DNA from: UBA1422 sp041752735
GTDB taxonomy: Bacteria; Bacillota; Clostridia; Peptostreptococcales; Anaerovoracaceae
Assembly (NCBI GenBank): GCA_041752735.1
Contig: JBGSVW010000022.1
Location: 14,847-78,846, forward strand
Direction of reading: 5' to 3'
DNA length: 64,000 nt
Shown here: positions 53,356-61,906 of the stretch, in pieces
Numbering within the stretch: the first letter of the stretch is position 1
Layout of the letters: each line of letters starts with the position of its first letter
Made by a program: the position numbers and the translations under genes
Notes under the pieces: generated by a model
What the model saw: only the letters and a program-made list of their open reading frames with translations
Told to the model about the DNA's origin: nothing
Databases searched by the model: none

Positions 53356-55659
53356 ATGCCACATCTGAATGTTTTTATTGCAGACCTGGCATTGATTACT
53401 GCGGTAGCAGCAGTTGTCACTTTGCTGTTTAGCAAGTTGAAACTGCCTGTTGTACTTGGATACATTATTGCAGGCTTCCTGATTAGTCCCAATGTACGAT
53501 GGCTACCAACGGTTGTCGAATTAAAAAACATTGAAACATGGGCAAATATTGGCATCGTATTTTTGATGTTCGCTTTAGGATTGGAATTTGGCTTTAGAAA
53601 AATTGCAAAGGTAGGGGTCAGTGCAGTTATCACAGCCATGACTGTAATGAGTGGCATGCTGATTGTCGGATATCTAATCGGCTCACTTCTTGGTTGGAGT
53701 CAGACAGACTGTTTGTTTTTAGGTGGCATGATTTCCATTTCATCTACAATGGTAATCAAAAAAATAAGTGATGAATATAAAATCAGTAATAAAAAACATG
53801 CAGTTTTGATTCTTGGAACTCTGGTTATTGAGGACATTTTCGCTGTGTTTTTAATGATATTACTCACAGCACTGGCTGTCAGTAAAGAAACCAGTGGCGC
53901 TGACATGCTGCTCCAAATTGGTTCTCTTCTTCTATACCTTGTGTTCTGGCTGGCTGTTGGTATTTATCTAATTCCGTCACTTCTTAAAAAAACCCAACGA
54001 TTCCAAAATGACGAAAGCTTATTGATATTGACACTGGCAATATGTTTCGGTATGGTGATGATTTTCTCATATATGGGTTTTTCTGAAGCTTTGGGTGCTT
54101 TTATTTCCGGGTCTATTCTTTCAGCAACAGTCGCAGCTGACAGAATAGATAAACTAATCAGGCCCCTTAAAGATCTTTTTGGCGCAATCTTTTTTGTTTC
54201 AGTGGGAATGATGGTGTCACCCAATATGCTTATTGAATATCTTGGCCCCATTCTATTGATTTCTTTCGTGACAATTTTTGGCCAATTGCTGTTTTCAACC
54301 TTAGGTATTTTACTCTCCGGACAAAGTTTTCGAACAGCCGTAAGCGGTGGTTTCTGTATGGTTCAAATTGGAGAGTTCTCATTTATTATTGCTTCAATGG
54401 GAAGTACACTAGCTGTGACAAGCAATCACTTGTTTCCAATCATTGTTTGTGTATCGGTAATCACGATTTTGTTTACTCCGCTTTTCATTGCAAATGGAGA
54501 ACGTTTTGCAGAATTTCTAGAACCTTATTTGCCAAAAAAATTTACAGACGCCATGAAGCGGTATTCAAACCAAAGAGAAAATGTAAACTCATTAGATGAA
54601 GATTGGAAGAAATTTTTCGCCATATTTTTAGCTCGGGTTTTCATCTGTTCGGGAGGATTGCTGCTTATTTATATAGGGAGTGTCAGGTGGGTTGAACCGT
54701 TCATGGAAAACTATATCAGCCCGCAACAAGCAGGAATCACCACAACCATTTTGACAATTCTTGCAATGGTACCGGTCATCAGTATTTTATGGTCAAGACG
54801 TGGTCATCTTTATGCGAAATTATGGCTTAAGAACAAAGGAAATCGTTTGCCTCTATTAATGCTTCATGGGGTAAGAATTATCATCGCAATCTTCTTTGTT
54901 ACTCTATCCTTTTCATCATTTCTGGATTGGCCAACTTGGTTATTGGTACCCCTCGCTGCACTGATTGTATTTCTGACGATCCGTTCTGACTTCCTAAAAG
55001 GACAGTCTATTAAAATCGAGGCAAGATTTATAGCTAACTTCAACGAAAAATTATTACATCACCTCATGGAAGAACGAAAAGTCATAGATGACGAGCATTG
55101 GCTGGGTGATCAGGTTTCTGTAGTTGAATTTACGGTTGCTGATACTGGAAAATATCATTCAATAAATGACCTATATGACAGTAAAGTGTTGAACCTATTA
55201 ACAGTAAAAATCATCCGCAACGGACGCCATATCTTAATGCCAGACTTATATCAGCCGTTACATGATGGCGACGTGATTCATGTAATCGGAAGTAAAACTC
55301 ACCTAGATGCTTACCTATTTCACTTAAAGAGTGAGGATAACTTAATACTAACCCATGAACATAAAACAACCCTGAAGGAATACACTTATGGTCAGGTTTT
55401 TAAAGATGTTGACCCAGAGGATCAAATTATTTGTAGTGCGATTCAGACGCAAAAGTATAGCACATTTGCAAAAAAATCGATAAAAACCTCTGGCTTTAGA
55501 AGAAGGTATCAAGGATCAATCATCGCCATCGAACGAGGGTCACTTCCAATTATTGCCCCAAGGGTCAATACAATTATTGAACCCGGTGATGTTTTATGGG
55601 TGGTTGGAACGGAAACGATGGCAAAGCGTTTGCTCGTAGATGGACTTCTAAAAGGATAA
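53356..55659 (+). CDS. Cation:proton antiporter, CPA2 family with two RCK_C-like domains
   Basis: A 767-residue membrane protein. The N-terminal half is a KefB/NapA-like exchanger of about 12 helices (LPVVLGYIIAGFLISP, FLMFALGLEFGF, and FISGSILSA / FFVSVGMMVSP core motifs). A second group of helices (about 415-555) precedes two regulatory TrkA-C/RCK_C-like domains, one with DGDVIHVIGS and one with IEPGDVLWVVGTE. No NAD-binding RCK_N domain lies between them. Probably moves K+ or Na+ against protons. GAAGGAGG precedes the ATG; the kinase gene ends 59 bases upstream. Confidence 0.87.
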   Translation: MPHLNVFIADLALITAVAAVVTLLFSKLKLPVVLGYIIAGFLISPNVRWLPTVVELKNIETWANIGIVFLMFALGLEFGFRKIAKVGVSAVITAMTVMSGMLIVGYLIGSLLGWSQTDCLFLGGMISISSTMVIKKISDEYKISNKKHAVLILGTLVIEDIFAVFLMILLTALAVSKETSGADMLLQIGSLLLYLVFWLAVGIYLIPSLLKKTQRFQNDESLLILTLAICFGMVMIFSYMGFSEALGAFISGSILSATVAADRIDKLIRPLKDLFGAIFFVSVGMMVSPNMLIEYLGPILLISFVTIFGQLLFSTLGILLSGQSFRTAVSGGFCMVQIGEFSFIIASMGSTLAVTSNHLFPIIVCVSVITILFTPLFIANGERFAEFLEPYLPKKFTDAMKRYSNQRENVNSLDEDWKKFFAIFLARVFICSGGLLLIYIGSVRWVEPFMENYISPQQAGITTTILTILAMVPVISILWSRRGHLYAKLWLKNKGNRLPLLMLHGVRIIIAIFFVTLSFSSFLDWPTWLLVPLAALIVFLTIRSDFLKGQSIKIEARFIANFNEKLLHHLMEERKVIDDEHWLGDQVSVVEFTVADTGKYHSINDLYDSKVLNLLTVKIIRNGRHILMPDLYQPLHDGDVIHVIGSKTHLDAYLFHLKSEDNLILTHEHKTTLKEYTYGQVFKDVDPEDQIICSAIQTQKYSTFAKKSIKTSGFRRRYQGSIIAIERGSLPIIAPRVNTIIEPGDVLWVVGTETMAKRLLVDGLLKG

Positions 55660-55698
55660 ATGCCTTCATCGTATCTAAAAAATTGAATCAATTGCCAT

Positions 55699-55732
55699 AA
55701 AACAGTTGTAAAATATTTACAGCTGTTTTATA
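55699..55732 (+). terminator. Hairpin after the antiporter gene
   Basis: AAAACAGTTGTAAA pairs with TTTACAGCTGTTTT (one G-T pair) around ATA. The only T-run is inside the stem, so it is a likely but not classical terminator. Confidence 0.6.
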
Positions 55733-55767
55733 ATGTTCAAAACAGGAAAAAAAAGGAAAAAATAGAA

Positions 55768-56955
55768 ATGAATGTAAATAACATAACAAAACAAATCAAA
55801 GAAATAATAGTACATAAAGAAGAGAACATGTCAGACACGGAAGTGCTTCATCTTATTGAAGACATCGTATTGGGAGACAAAGATTTTTCGTTATTGCCTT
55901 TATCACAAACTACAAAAGTGATTTATCGTATTTTTTACTCAATACGAAAGGATTTGGACATATTGCAACCTTTTTTGGAAGATGCAAACGTGTCAGAAAT
56001 CATGGTAAATGGCATTGAAGATATTTTTATTGAATGTAACGGCGTTATCAAACGAGCAGATGCACATTTCGAATCAACCGAAGAACTGGAAGAAATTATT
56101 AGAAGAATCGCAGCAAAGGTCCACAAAGATATCAATGAGCTTAATCCAATTGTGGACGCACGTTTAGCAGATGGATCCCGAATCAATGCTATTTACAAAA
56201 ATATTGCCTTGAACGGACCGATATTAACAGTGCGGAAATTTCCAAAACAGGCAATTACCATGAAGAATTTAATCAAGTGGGGTACGATTACGAAGGAAGC
56301 AGCTGACTATTTGGAAACACTAGTACGATGTGGTTATAACATCTTCATCAGCGGGGGAACATCTTCCGGCAAAACCACTTTTTTAAATGTTTTATCTAAC
56401 TATATTCCTCATCATGAAAGAGTCATTGTTATTGAGGATTCGGCTGAATTACAGATTCACCAAATAGAAAATTTAGTGAGAATGGAGTGCAAAAATGCTA
56501 ATTTGCAGGGGAAAGGGCAAATATCCATGGAACAGTTGATTAAAGCCAGTCTGCGGATGAGGCCAGATCGTATTATTGTGGGTGAAGTTCGTGGAAAAGA
56601 GGTGATAGACATGATTCAAGCCATGAACACTGGTCATGATGGAAGCTTATCTACGGGACACGGAAATTCTATTGAAGGAATGATACGAAGATTGGAATCA
56701 TTGTTTCTGCAGTCAGCTAATTTCCCAATTGAGGCAATTAGGACTCAAATAGCAGAGGCACTGGATATCATTATACATCTTGGTAAACTTCAGAATCGAG
56801 GAAGAAAGGTCTTGGAAATCGCCGAGGTTGTGGGCATAAGAAACGGTGAGATATATTTTAACAAACTGTTTGAATACTCTATGTCTGGTGGTTTGAAACC
56901 AACAGGGAATCAATTGTTCCATCAACAAAAGTTACGCTTCCATATGGAGGAATAA
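55768..56955 (+). CDS. TadA/CpaF-type secretion ATPase
   Basis: A 395-residue ATPase of the type II/IV secretion family that would power Tad pilus assembly. The N-terminal domain has DANVSEIMVNGIEDIFIE. Walker A is SGGTSSGKTTFLN (near residue 195), the Asp box DSAELQIHQ, and Walker B RPDRIIVGEVRG; the histidine box TGHDGSLSTGHGNS follows. It looks intact. Directly downstream come a scrap at the TadB position and a chimeric TadC-like gene, so the ATPase probably lacks a working machine. Confidence 0.9.
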   Translation: MNVNNITKQIKEIIVHKEENMSDTEVLHLIEDIVLGDKDFSLLPLSQTTKVIYRIFYSIRKDLDILQPFLEDANVSEIMVNGIEDIFIECNGVIKRADAHFESTEELEEIIRRIAAKVHKDINELNPIVDARLADGSRINAIYKNIALNGPILTVRKFPKQAITMKNLIKWGTITKEAADYLETLVRCGYNIFISGGTSSGKTTFLNVLSNYIPHHERVIVIEDSAELQIHQIENLVRMECKNANLQGKGQISMEQLIKASLRMRPDRIIVGEVRGKEVIDMIQAMNTGHDGSLSTGHGNSIEGMIRRLESLFLQSANFPIEAIRTQIAEALDIIIHLGKLQNRGRKVLEIAEVVGIRNGEIYFNKLFEYSMSGGLKPTGNQLFHQQKLRFHMEE

Positions 56956-56957
56956 AC

Positions 56958-57071
56958 GTGAAACTCAACAATGCTTTCAAAATAGAAGAATTGCGTCAGA
57001 ACATCCATTGGTTATGGTTTGTCCTACTAGGATATAAATTAACGGAGAAAATTACAAACATTGAAGGATAA
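56958..57071 (+). pseudogene. 37-codon remnant at the TadB position
   Basis: A GTG opens a 37-codon frame three bases after tadA, with GGAGG inside the tadA end as ribosome site. The close of the peptide (LGYKLTEKITNIEG) resembles the C-terminal helix and last residues of clostridial TadB proteins as I remember them, while the 250 or so residues expected before it are absent. I infer an internal deletion; it could also be a chance small frame. Confidence 0.35.
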
Positions 57072-57075
57072 AATC

Positions 57076-58290
57076 ATGAATGCGAAAAACACCTCCCAAA
57101 TTTTGTGTTATGAAGTCAAGAAACAACAAGAACGATTCGAAAAACTATATGGCACCGGAGACTATGCAGCAGCGATTGCAAAAAATATTAAGCGTATGAT
57201 TTGGGTGATATCAGGGTTTTTATGTCTATGCCTATCATTATTGGTTTTTCAAATATATAACGCAAACCTTTCTAAACAAGGAGTGATTATTGACAGCGAA
57301 GGACATATTACTTCTTTTTTAAGACCAAACGCGGGAGAAGAAACAATTTTAATGGAAGCTAATATATTCTCTGAATCAGGTGAAGTATTATCTGATCAAG
57401 CTTTAAAACTAATGATTACACCATTACAAACAGAGAAACAGCAAAAATCCGAGGAAGCGAAAGAAATGTCGGAGAATAAGGTAGATACAACCCAACATGA
57501 AATCAGAAACGCCATATATCAACTCAACAGTGACACTACGGACAGGAAAGTTACGTTACCTCATGAACTACAAGATGGCACCAAGATATATTGGGTGCCC
57601 ACGGAACCTCAAAATGGTTGGACAATTCTGTTTGTCGGGTTCATTGGTGGTTATGCAATATACCACAAACGTGATGCAAGATTGGTAAAAGCAGAAAAAG
57701 AGGCAAGAGAATCGATTTTACGCGAACTTCCGGAATTTGTTAATAAAATGATTTTATTGCTCAATGCAGGGCTAATTCTAAGCAATGCATTTAATAAAAT
57801 TGTAATAGATTATCAAAAGACAGGAGGAGGTGATAACAACTATTTCTATTGGATTGACACAGGTTTGCCACTTGGGTTTATAGATGGGATGGATGTGTCT
57901 CAACAATTCCGATGTCGGGGCTTTATTGGCAGAACGGCACTAGGAACCCCAATTTCATTTGATGAGATGGAGAAAAACACCTCGGCTACAATGGTCTGGG
58001 TTTTCCCGGAAGGGGGTAAAAGATATCATACAAAATCCTGTTCAATTGTAGCCTCTTATCCGATACAAACGGTTCTAAATGAAGAAATTAGAAAGAGATA
58101 TAAGCCATGTTCAAAATGTGGTTCGGATGTGGCAGAAAACGGGTCCCTGGTATGTTGTTACCAGGCTTATGGAGAAGCATACCATCTACTTTCATGTCCT
58201 ACAGTTGACAAATACATTATATCAATGGAAAAAGATCAGGCAGAATCAAGGGGGTATACACCCTGCCTGAAATGCGGAGGTGTTGAATGA
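57076..58290 (+). CDS. Chimeric protein: TadC-like N-terminus fused to the C-terminus of a TadE/F-like cysteine-module protein
   Basis: A 404-residue frame. The first 250 residues look like a clostridial TadC-type membrane protein: a membrane helix at about 44-64, an extracytoplasmic part with LPHELQDGTKIYW, a second helix, then LPEFVNKMILLLNAGLILSNAFNKIVIDY, the start of the GspF-like domain. There it stops after about 25 residues, where 170 more with three membrane helices are expected. It continues with TGLPLGFIDGMDVSQQF and two YHxxxC...YxPCxxC modules (YHTKSC...CSKC and YHLLSC...CLKC), typical of a different Tad-locus protein. The simplest reading is an in-frame deletion joining two genes. 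The ATG has GAAGGA upstream. It overlaps the next gene by four bases. Confidence 0.7.
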   Translation: MNAKNTSQILCYEVKKQQERFEKLYGTGDYAAAIAKNIKRMIWVISGFLCLCLSLLVFQIYNANLSKQGVIIDSEGHITSFLRPNAGEETILMEANIFSESGEVLSDQALKLMITPLQTEKQQKSEEAKEMSENKVDTTQHEIRNAIYQLNSDTTDRKVTLPHELQDGTKIYWVPTEPQNGWTILFVGFIGGYAIYHKRDARLVKAEKEARESILRELPEFVNKMILLLNAGLILSNAFNKIVIDYQKTGGGDNNYFYWIDTGLPLGFIDGMDVSQQFRCRGFIGRTALGTPISFDEMEKNTSATMVWVFPEGGKRYHTKSCSIVASYPIQTVLNEEIRKRYKPCSKCGSDVAENGSLVCCYQAYGEAYHLLSCPTVDKYIISMEKDQAESRGYTPCLKCGGVE

Positions 58291-58825
58291 ATTTACGAGA
58301 GTTGAATTACGAAGTGGAGTTGCCTGAAGCATCAATCAAACCTTTTGAAAGAAAGGTTTTGGAATCCGGATTGTGCGATTTTGCAGTACCGATGTCTTTT
58401 ACAGACACAATGGGATGCAAAAAATTCGCTATGAATGCAGTGGTTATATTGCGTTTTCGGAAACGAATTTATCAAATACATCGGATGTTTTTGAGATTAT
58501 TGAAAAAACATTATTGGCCTTGAAGAAATCAAGTGAATATTTGATTGATCCAAGAAAAATATTGTTGAATCAGGACACAGTATATATACATCACCGGCAT
58601 AAGGATGTGCGTATCGCATATGTTCCGGGTTTGTATCATGGCAACCGAGGCCAACATAATTTGCTTGATTTTTTTCAAATTGTTGAAGAGCGAATCCCTG
58701 TCGGCGGAATAGGTTATATACAAAAGTTAAAAGAAGAAGTCACCATTAATAATCGTTCATTATCGGATTTGGTAACAATCGTTGGTGAAATCCGGAGAGA
58801 AATATTTTTGTGTGATGTTCATTAA
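58287..58825 (+). pseudogene. DUF6382-like Tad-locus protein, frameshifted
   Basis: Translation from the ATG (GGAGG upstream) gives MNLRELNYEVELPEA and continues to MSFTDTMGC, then leaves the family pattern and stops at 58523. The family pattern resumes in another frame as KIRYECSGYIAFSE and runs to 58825. The join falls in an A6 run at 58419-58424; seven As would restore one 179-residue protein. The domain resembles DUF6382, found at the end of clostridial Tad loci, usually with an FHA domain attached, which is missing here. It may be a true mutation or a homopolymer sequencing error. Confidence 0.6.
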
Positions 58826-58853
58826 TTGCAAGGCGTAGTAGGTAAAATATAGT

Positions 58854-59876
58854 TTATTTCTGAATTCGAAATATATATTTTTGTTTGGGTAGTGAGGAAT
58901 CCGGTTTATAAATAAAAGAAATATTAGGATATTCTTCTGCGAAACGACGTTTGTTTACGCCCTTATGCCCAATCAAATTGGAAAAGGACTTCGGATGAGC
59001 TGAAAACAGAACCGTTCCGGTAAGAATTTCAGCCTGACGCAACTGAGTTTTCATTTCATCAAAAGCCAGAGAACTTTCTACAAGCTGCCTAAAAGCCGGA
59101 TGATATGCGTTGGCTAAATCAGTCGCGGTGCATATGTTATCAGTGCTTTTTAGTCCAAGGCGGATGACGGGGATCATTTCCTGATTAAAGAGGCGCACCA
59201 TATCTTTGGCGATCTCTACGGATTGTTCTGCTGTCAGTGGTATATAGTTTTTCTGACGAAACATTGTAGCTAACTGGGAACCTTCCAAAATCACGGTAGG
59301 ATAAATACGAACAAAGTCTGGTTTAATATTCACAGTATGGACAGCACTTTGATAAGCAAGTTCTTTAGAGTCTCCAGGGAGACCTATCATTAACTGGATG
59401 CCAAGGGAAAAACCATTCATCTGAACCAACTGACATGCATCAATTGCCTGTCTGACGGTATGCCCACGATTTGACATCGAAAGTACCTTGTCATCAAAAG
59501 ATTGTACGCCTAATTCTATGGTGTCTACGGAGTACTGTTTTAGTAAATCTAATATTCCTTGATTGATATAATCCGGTCTGGTGGATAACCGGATTTTGTT
59601 AATTCTTCCTGCTTGTTTGTACGGAAGCACTGTGCCCAGTAATTCCCGCTGCAGGTCAAGAGGAAGACCAGTGAAGCTACCACCATAAAAGGCTGCTTCA
59701 AGGATGTCTAACCCAAGAGGTTCCAGATTCATTAATTTTGAGCCCATCACTTCTTTGACTTTTGCTGAATCCATATGGGAATCTGAAGCAGTGATTGTGT
59801 TTTGATTACAAAAAACACATTCGTGTTGGCACCCCATATGCGGGATGAATAAAGGAATAATCGCCTGTTTTTTCAT
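58854..59876 (-). CDS. Elp3/HemN-like radical SAM protein
   Basis: A 340-residue radical SAM protein. The cluster motif C-x3-C-x2-C is CQHECVFC near residue 15, preceded by PLFIPHMG; EAAFYGGSFTG and ELGVQSFDD are further motifs shared with the Elp3-like group. Homologs are widespread in Clostridia and the reaction is not known. The start overlaps the stop of the upstream DUF6873-like gene by four bases, so the two are coupled on the minus strand. Confidence 0.85.
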   Translation of the reverse strand: MKKQAIIPLFIPHMGCQHECVFCNQNTITASDSHMDSAKVKEVMGSKLMNLEPLGLDILEAAFYGGSFTGLPLDLQRELLGTVLPYKQAGRINKIRLSTRPDYINQGILDLLKQYSVDTIELGVQSFDDKVLSMSNRGHTVRQAIDACQLVQMNGFSLGIQLMIGLPGDSKELAYQSAVHTVNIKPDFVRIYPTVILEGSQLATMFRQKNYIPLTAEQSVEIAKDMVRLFNQEMIPVIRLGLKSTDNICTATDLANAYHPAFRQLVESSLAFDEMKTQLRQAEILTGTVLFSAHPKSFSNLIGHKGVNKRRFAEEYPNISFIYKPDSSLPKQKYIFRIQK

Positions 59877-60559
59877 TGTGAACTCTCTTCTGATTCAATG
59901 ATTGTGCCAATGTCTGTTAGCGGGAATTCTTCAAACCATAATACTTTCAATCCCCTTGATTCAATGAATTGCGTTATATCAGAATAATTGGGGTGATCCT
60001 TCAAGTTGCCGTGAAAGATTACCTGATCACCGATTCTACCTGAAGCGCCGCCAATAAAACCGGTTGAATAACCGGTTAATTTGACATGGCCCGGTTGAAT
60101 TAATAAACACTCGAGATCTTCATATTGTGCCAAGGTATTATAAATTCCTTCATCTGAGGTAATCAAACTGTTTGAATCAACCACAACCATATTGCATTTG
60201 GTGTATCCCTGACGGACATCAATGAGAATCATTTCCAGTTCTTTGGCTCTTTGCAGCAGTGCCTTGTTTGTGGCTTTAAGATAGTGAATGAAATATTTAC
60301 CGGTACAAACGGCATTGTATATAATGTCTTGTGGATATGGGTCTTTAGGCACTAAAGTATCACCAAAGAAGATTTGTGATTCTGGGTCTCCACCCATTTT
60401 GCACATAAATAAGTCCGGATGTGAAGCGAGTCCGCTATTCAGAGAAGGACTATCCCAAACCGTTATAATCTTGTATCCCAGGTGCTTTAGGTGTTGATGA
60501 AATAAGGGATGAGCCCTATTTGATAAATAAATTTTATTCATAAAGAAAGTATATCGCAT
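59873..60559 (-). CDS. DUF6873 (GME-fold)-like protein
   Basis: A 228-residue soluble protein. Motifs such as SNRAHPLFHQHLKHLGY at the start, HPDLFMCKMGG, QGYTKCNMVVVD, and TGFIGGASGRIGD match the clostridial DUF6873 family, said to share the fold of guanidine-modifying enzymes. It lacks an assigned reaction. HPDLFM, TSDEGIYN and GGASG would line the putative active site. The start is uncertain: ATGs ending at 60559 and 60541 are both possible and neither has a clear ribosome site. Coupled to the radical SAM gene downstream. Confidence 0.65.
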   Translation of the reverse strand: MRYTFFMNKIYLSNRAHPLFHQHLKHLGYKIITVWDSPSLNSGLASHPDLFMCKMGGDPESQIFFGDTLVPKDPYPQDIIYNAVCTGKYFIHYLKATNKALLQRAKELEMILIDVRQGYTKCNMVVVDSNSLITSDEGIYNTLAQYEDLECLLIQPGHVKLTGYSTGFIGGASGRIGDQVIFHGNLKDHPNYSDITQFIESRGLKVLWFEEFPLTDIGTIIESEESSQ

Positions 60560-60619
60560 TTGGGAAACACTGGATAGAAAAAGTTCAACTAGTTTCTGAA
60601 TTTGTGCACCAATGTTTCA

Positions 60620-60648
60620 TTGCCCCGCCTATTCATTTGATATATAAT
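60620..60648 (+). promoter_or_regulatory. Promoter of ung giving a leaderless transcript
   Basis: TTGCCC (60620-60625), 17-base spacer, TATAAT (60643-60648). The ung ATG is at 60655, right where transcription should start, and no Shine-Dalgarno sequence precedes it. Confidence 0.6.
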
Positions 60649-60654
60649 AGATTC

Positions 60655-61338
60655 ATGGTGAAATTGGGTAATGACTGGGACCAGATACTGGCCGGCGAAT
60701 TTGAAAAAGAATATTACTTGAAACTTCGGGATTTTTTAAAACGGGAGTATACTACCCAAATAGTTTATCCCGAAATGCATGATATTTTCAATGCCCTAAA
60801 AGCAACACCATACAATCTTGTGAAAGTAGTGATTTTGGGACAGGATCCCTATCATGAACCGGGGCAGGCTCACGGACTATGTTTTTCAGTGAAACCCGGA
60901 GTAGCAAAACCACCTTCTCTAGTAAATATTTTTAAAGAGTTAAAAACCGATTTAGGCATTGATCCACCAGAAGATGGTTGCCTTGAAGATTGGTCAAAAG
61001 AAGGGGTATTGTTACTTAATACAGTATTGACGGTTCGTCATGGTCTGGCAAATTCACACAAAGGAAAAGGTTGGGAGCAATTTACAGACCATGTGATTAT
61101 GGCTTTGAACGAAAGAGAGCAACCCATGGTATTCATATTATGGGGAGCCAATGCACAATCAAAAGAAAGTATGATAACCAATCCAAAGCATCTCATACTC
61201 AAGAGTGTACATCCTAGTCCGCTTTCCGCCCATAGGGGCTTTTGGGGCGGGTGTTATTTTTCAAAAGCGAATTATTTTTTGTCACAGTTTGGCGACCCAG
61301 TCAACTGGGTTATCCCGAACAATAATAAGGAGGATTAA
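60655..61338 (+). CDS. ung: Uracil-DNA glycosylase
   Basis: A 227-residue family-1 UDG that removes uracil from DNA. The catalytic water-activating motif GQDPYHEPGQAHGL lies near residue 62, the LLLNTVLTVR block in the middle, and the DNA-intercalation motif HPSPLSAHRGFWG near 184. The ATG at 60655 was chosen over an upstream in-frame ATG (60604) because it fits the family N-terminus and the promoter. It probably shares a transcript with lemA, which starts one base after its stop codon. Confidence 0.95.
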   Translation: MVKLGNDWDQILAGEFEKEYYLKLRDFLKREYTTQIVYPEMHDIFNALKATPYNLVKVVILGQDPYHEPGQAHGLCFSVKPGVAKPPSLVNIFKELKTDLGIDPPEDGCLEDWSKEGVLLLNTVLTVRHGLANSHKGKGWEQFTDHVIMALNEREQPMVFILWGANAQSKESMITNPKHLILKSVHPSPLSAHRGFWGGCYFSKANYFLSQFGDPVNWVIPNNNKED

Positions 61339-61339
61339 T

Positions 61340-61906
61340 ATGGAAACCGGAACTATTATTCTTATCGTTGTCGTAGTCGTCTTAGTAGGTGGTGTTGGTT
61401 GGTTTATCGCCGCATACAATGGATTTATTAAACTGCGAAACACCGTTGAAGAAGCCTTTGCAACCATGGATGTCTACATGAAAAAAAGATATGACTTGAT
61501 TCCAAATCTAGTTGAGACGGTCAAAGGATACGCAAGCCATGAAAAAGAAACCTTGGAGAATGTTACCAAGGCAAGAAATATGGCTGCAGGTGCCGAAACC
61601 ATGGAGCAACGGGCAGCAGGCGAAAATATGTTGGCAGGAACACTTAAATCATTGTTTGCTGTTGCCGAAAACTATCCCAATCTAAAAGCCAATGAAAACT
61701 TTATGGACTTGCAGGGACAACTTCAGAAAGTTGAAGAAGACATTGCAAATTCCAGAAAGTACTACAATGCTGTTGTAAGGGAATTCAACACAGCCATTCA
61801 AGTGTTCCCCAATAACATCATAGCAGGTATCTTCCGTTTCGAGAAAAAACCAATGTTCGAAGTCGAAGCTGCCGAAGAAAGACAGAATGTGAAGGTGGAG
61901 TTTTAA
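61340..61906 (+). CDS. LemA-family protein
   Basis: A 188-residue membrane-anchored protein with one N-terminal helix (about 5-25) and a helical-bundle domain; YNGFIKLRNTVEEAFATMDVYMKKRYDLIPNLVETVKGY is the family signature region (about 27-65), and FNTAIQVFPNNIIAGIF follows near the end. The role of LemA is not settled. It is coupled to the DUF2207 protein by an overlapping stop and start (TAATG), the standard pairing. AAGGAGG precedes the ATG. Confidence 0.92.
   Translation: METGTIILIVVVVVLVGGVGWFIAAYNGFIKLRNTVEEAFATMDVYMKKRYDLIPNLVETVKGYASHEKETLENVTKARNMAAGAETMEQRAAGENMLAGTLKSLFAVAENYPNLKANENFMDLQGQLQKVEEDIANSRKYYNAVVREFNTAIQVFPNNIIAGIFRFEKKPMFEVEAAEERQNVKVEF

Noticed and set aside
58287..58825. 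Programmed ribosomal frameshifting at the A6 run
   Set aside because: The zero-frame codons are AAA AAA TTC, not a standard X XXY YYZ slippery site, no downstream stimulatory stem is evident, and neighbouring genes are damaged, so mutation or sequencing error is simpler.
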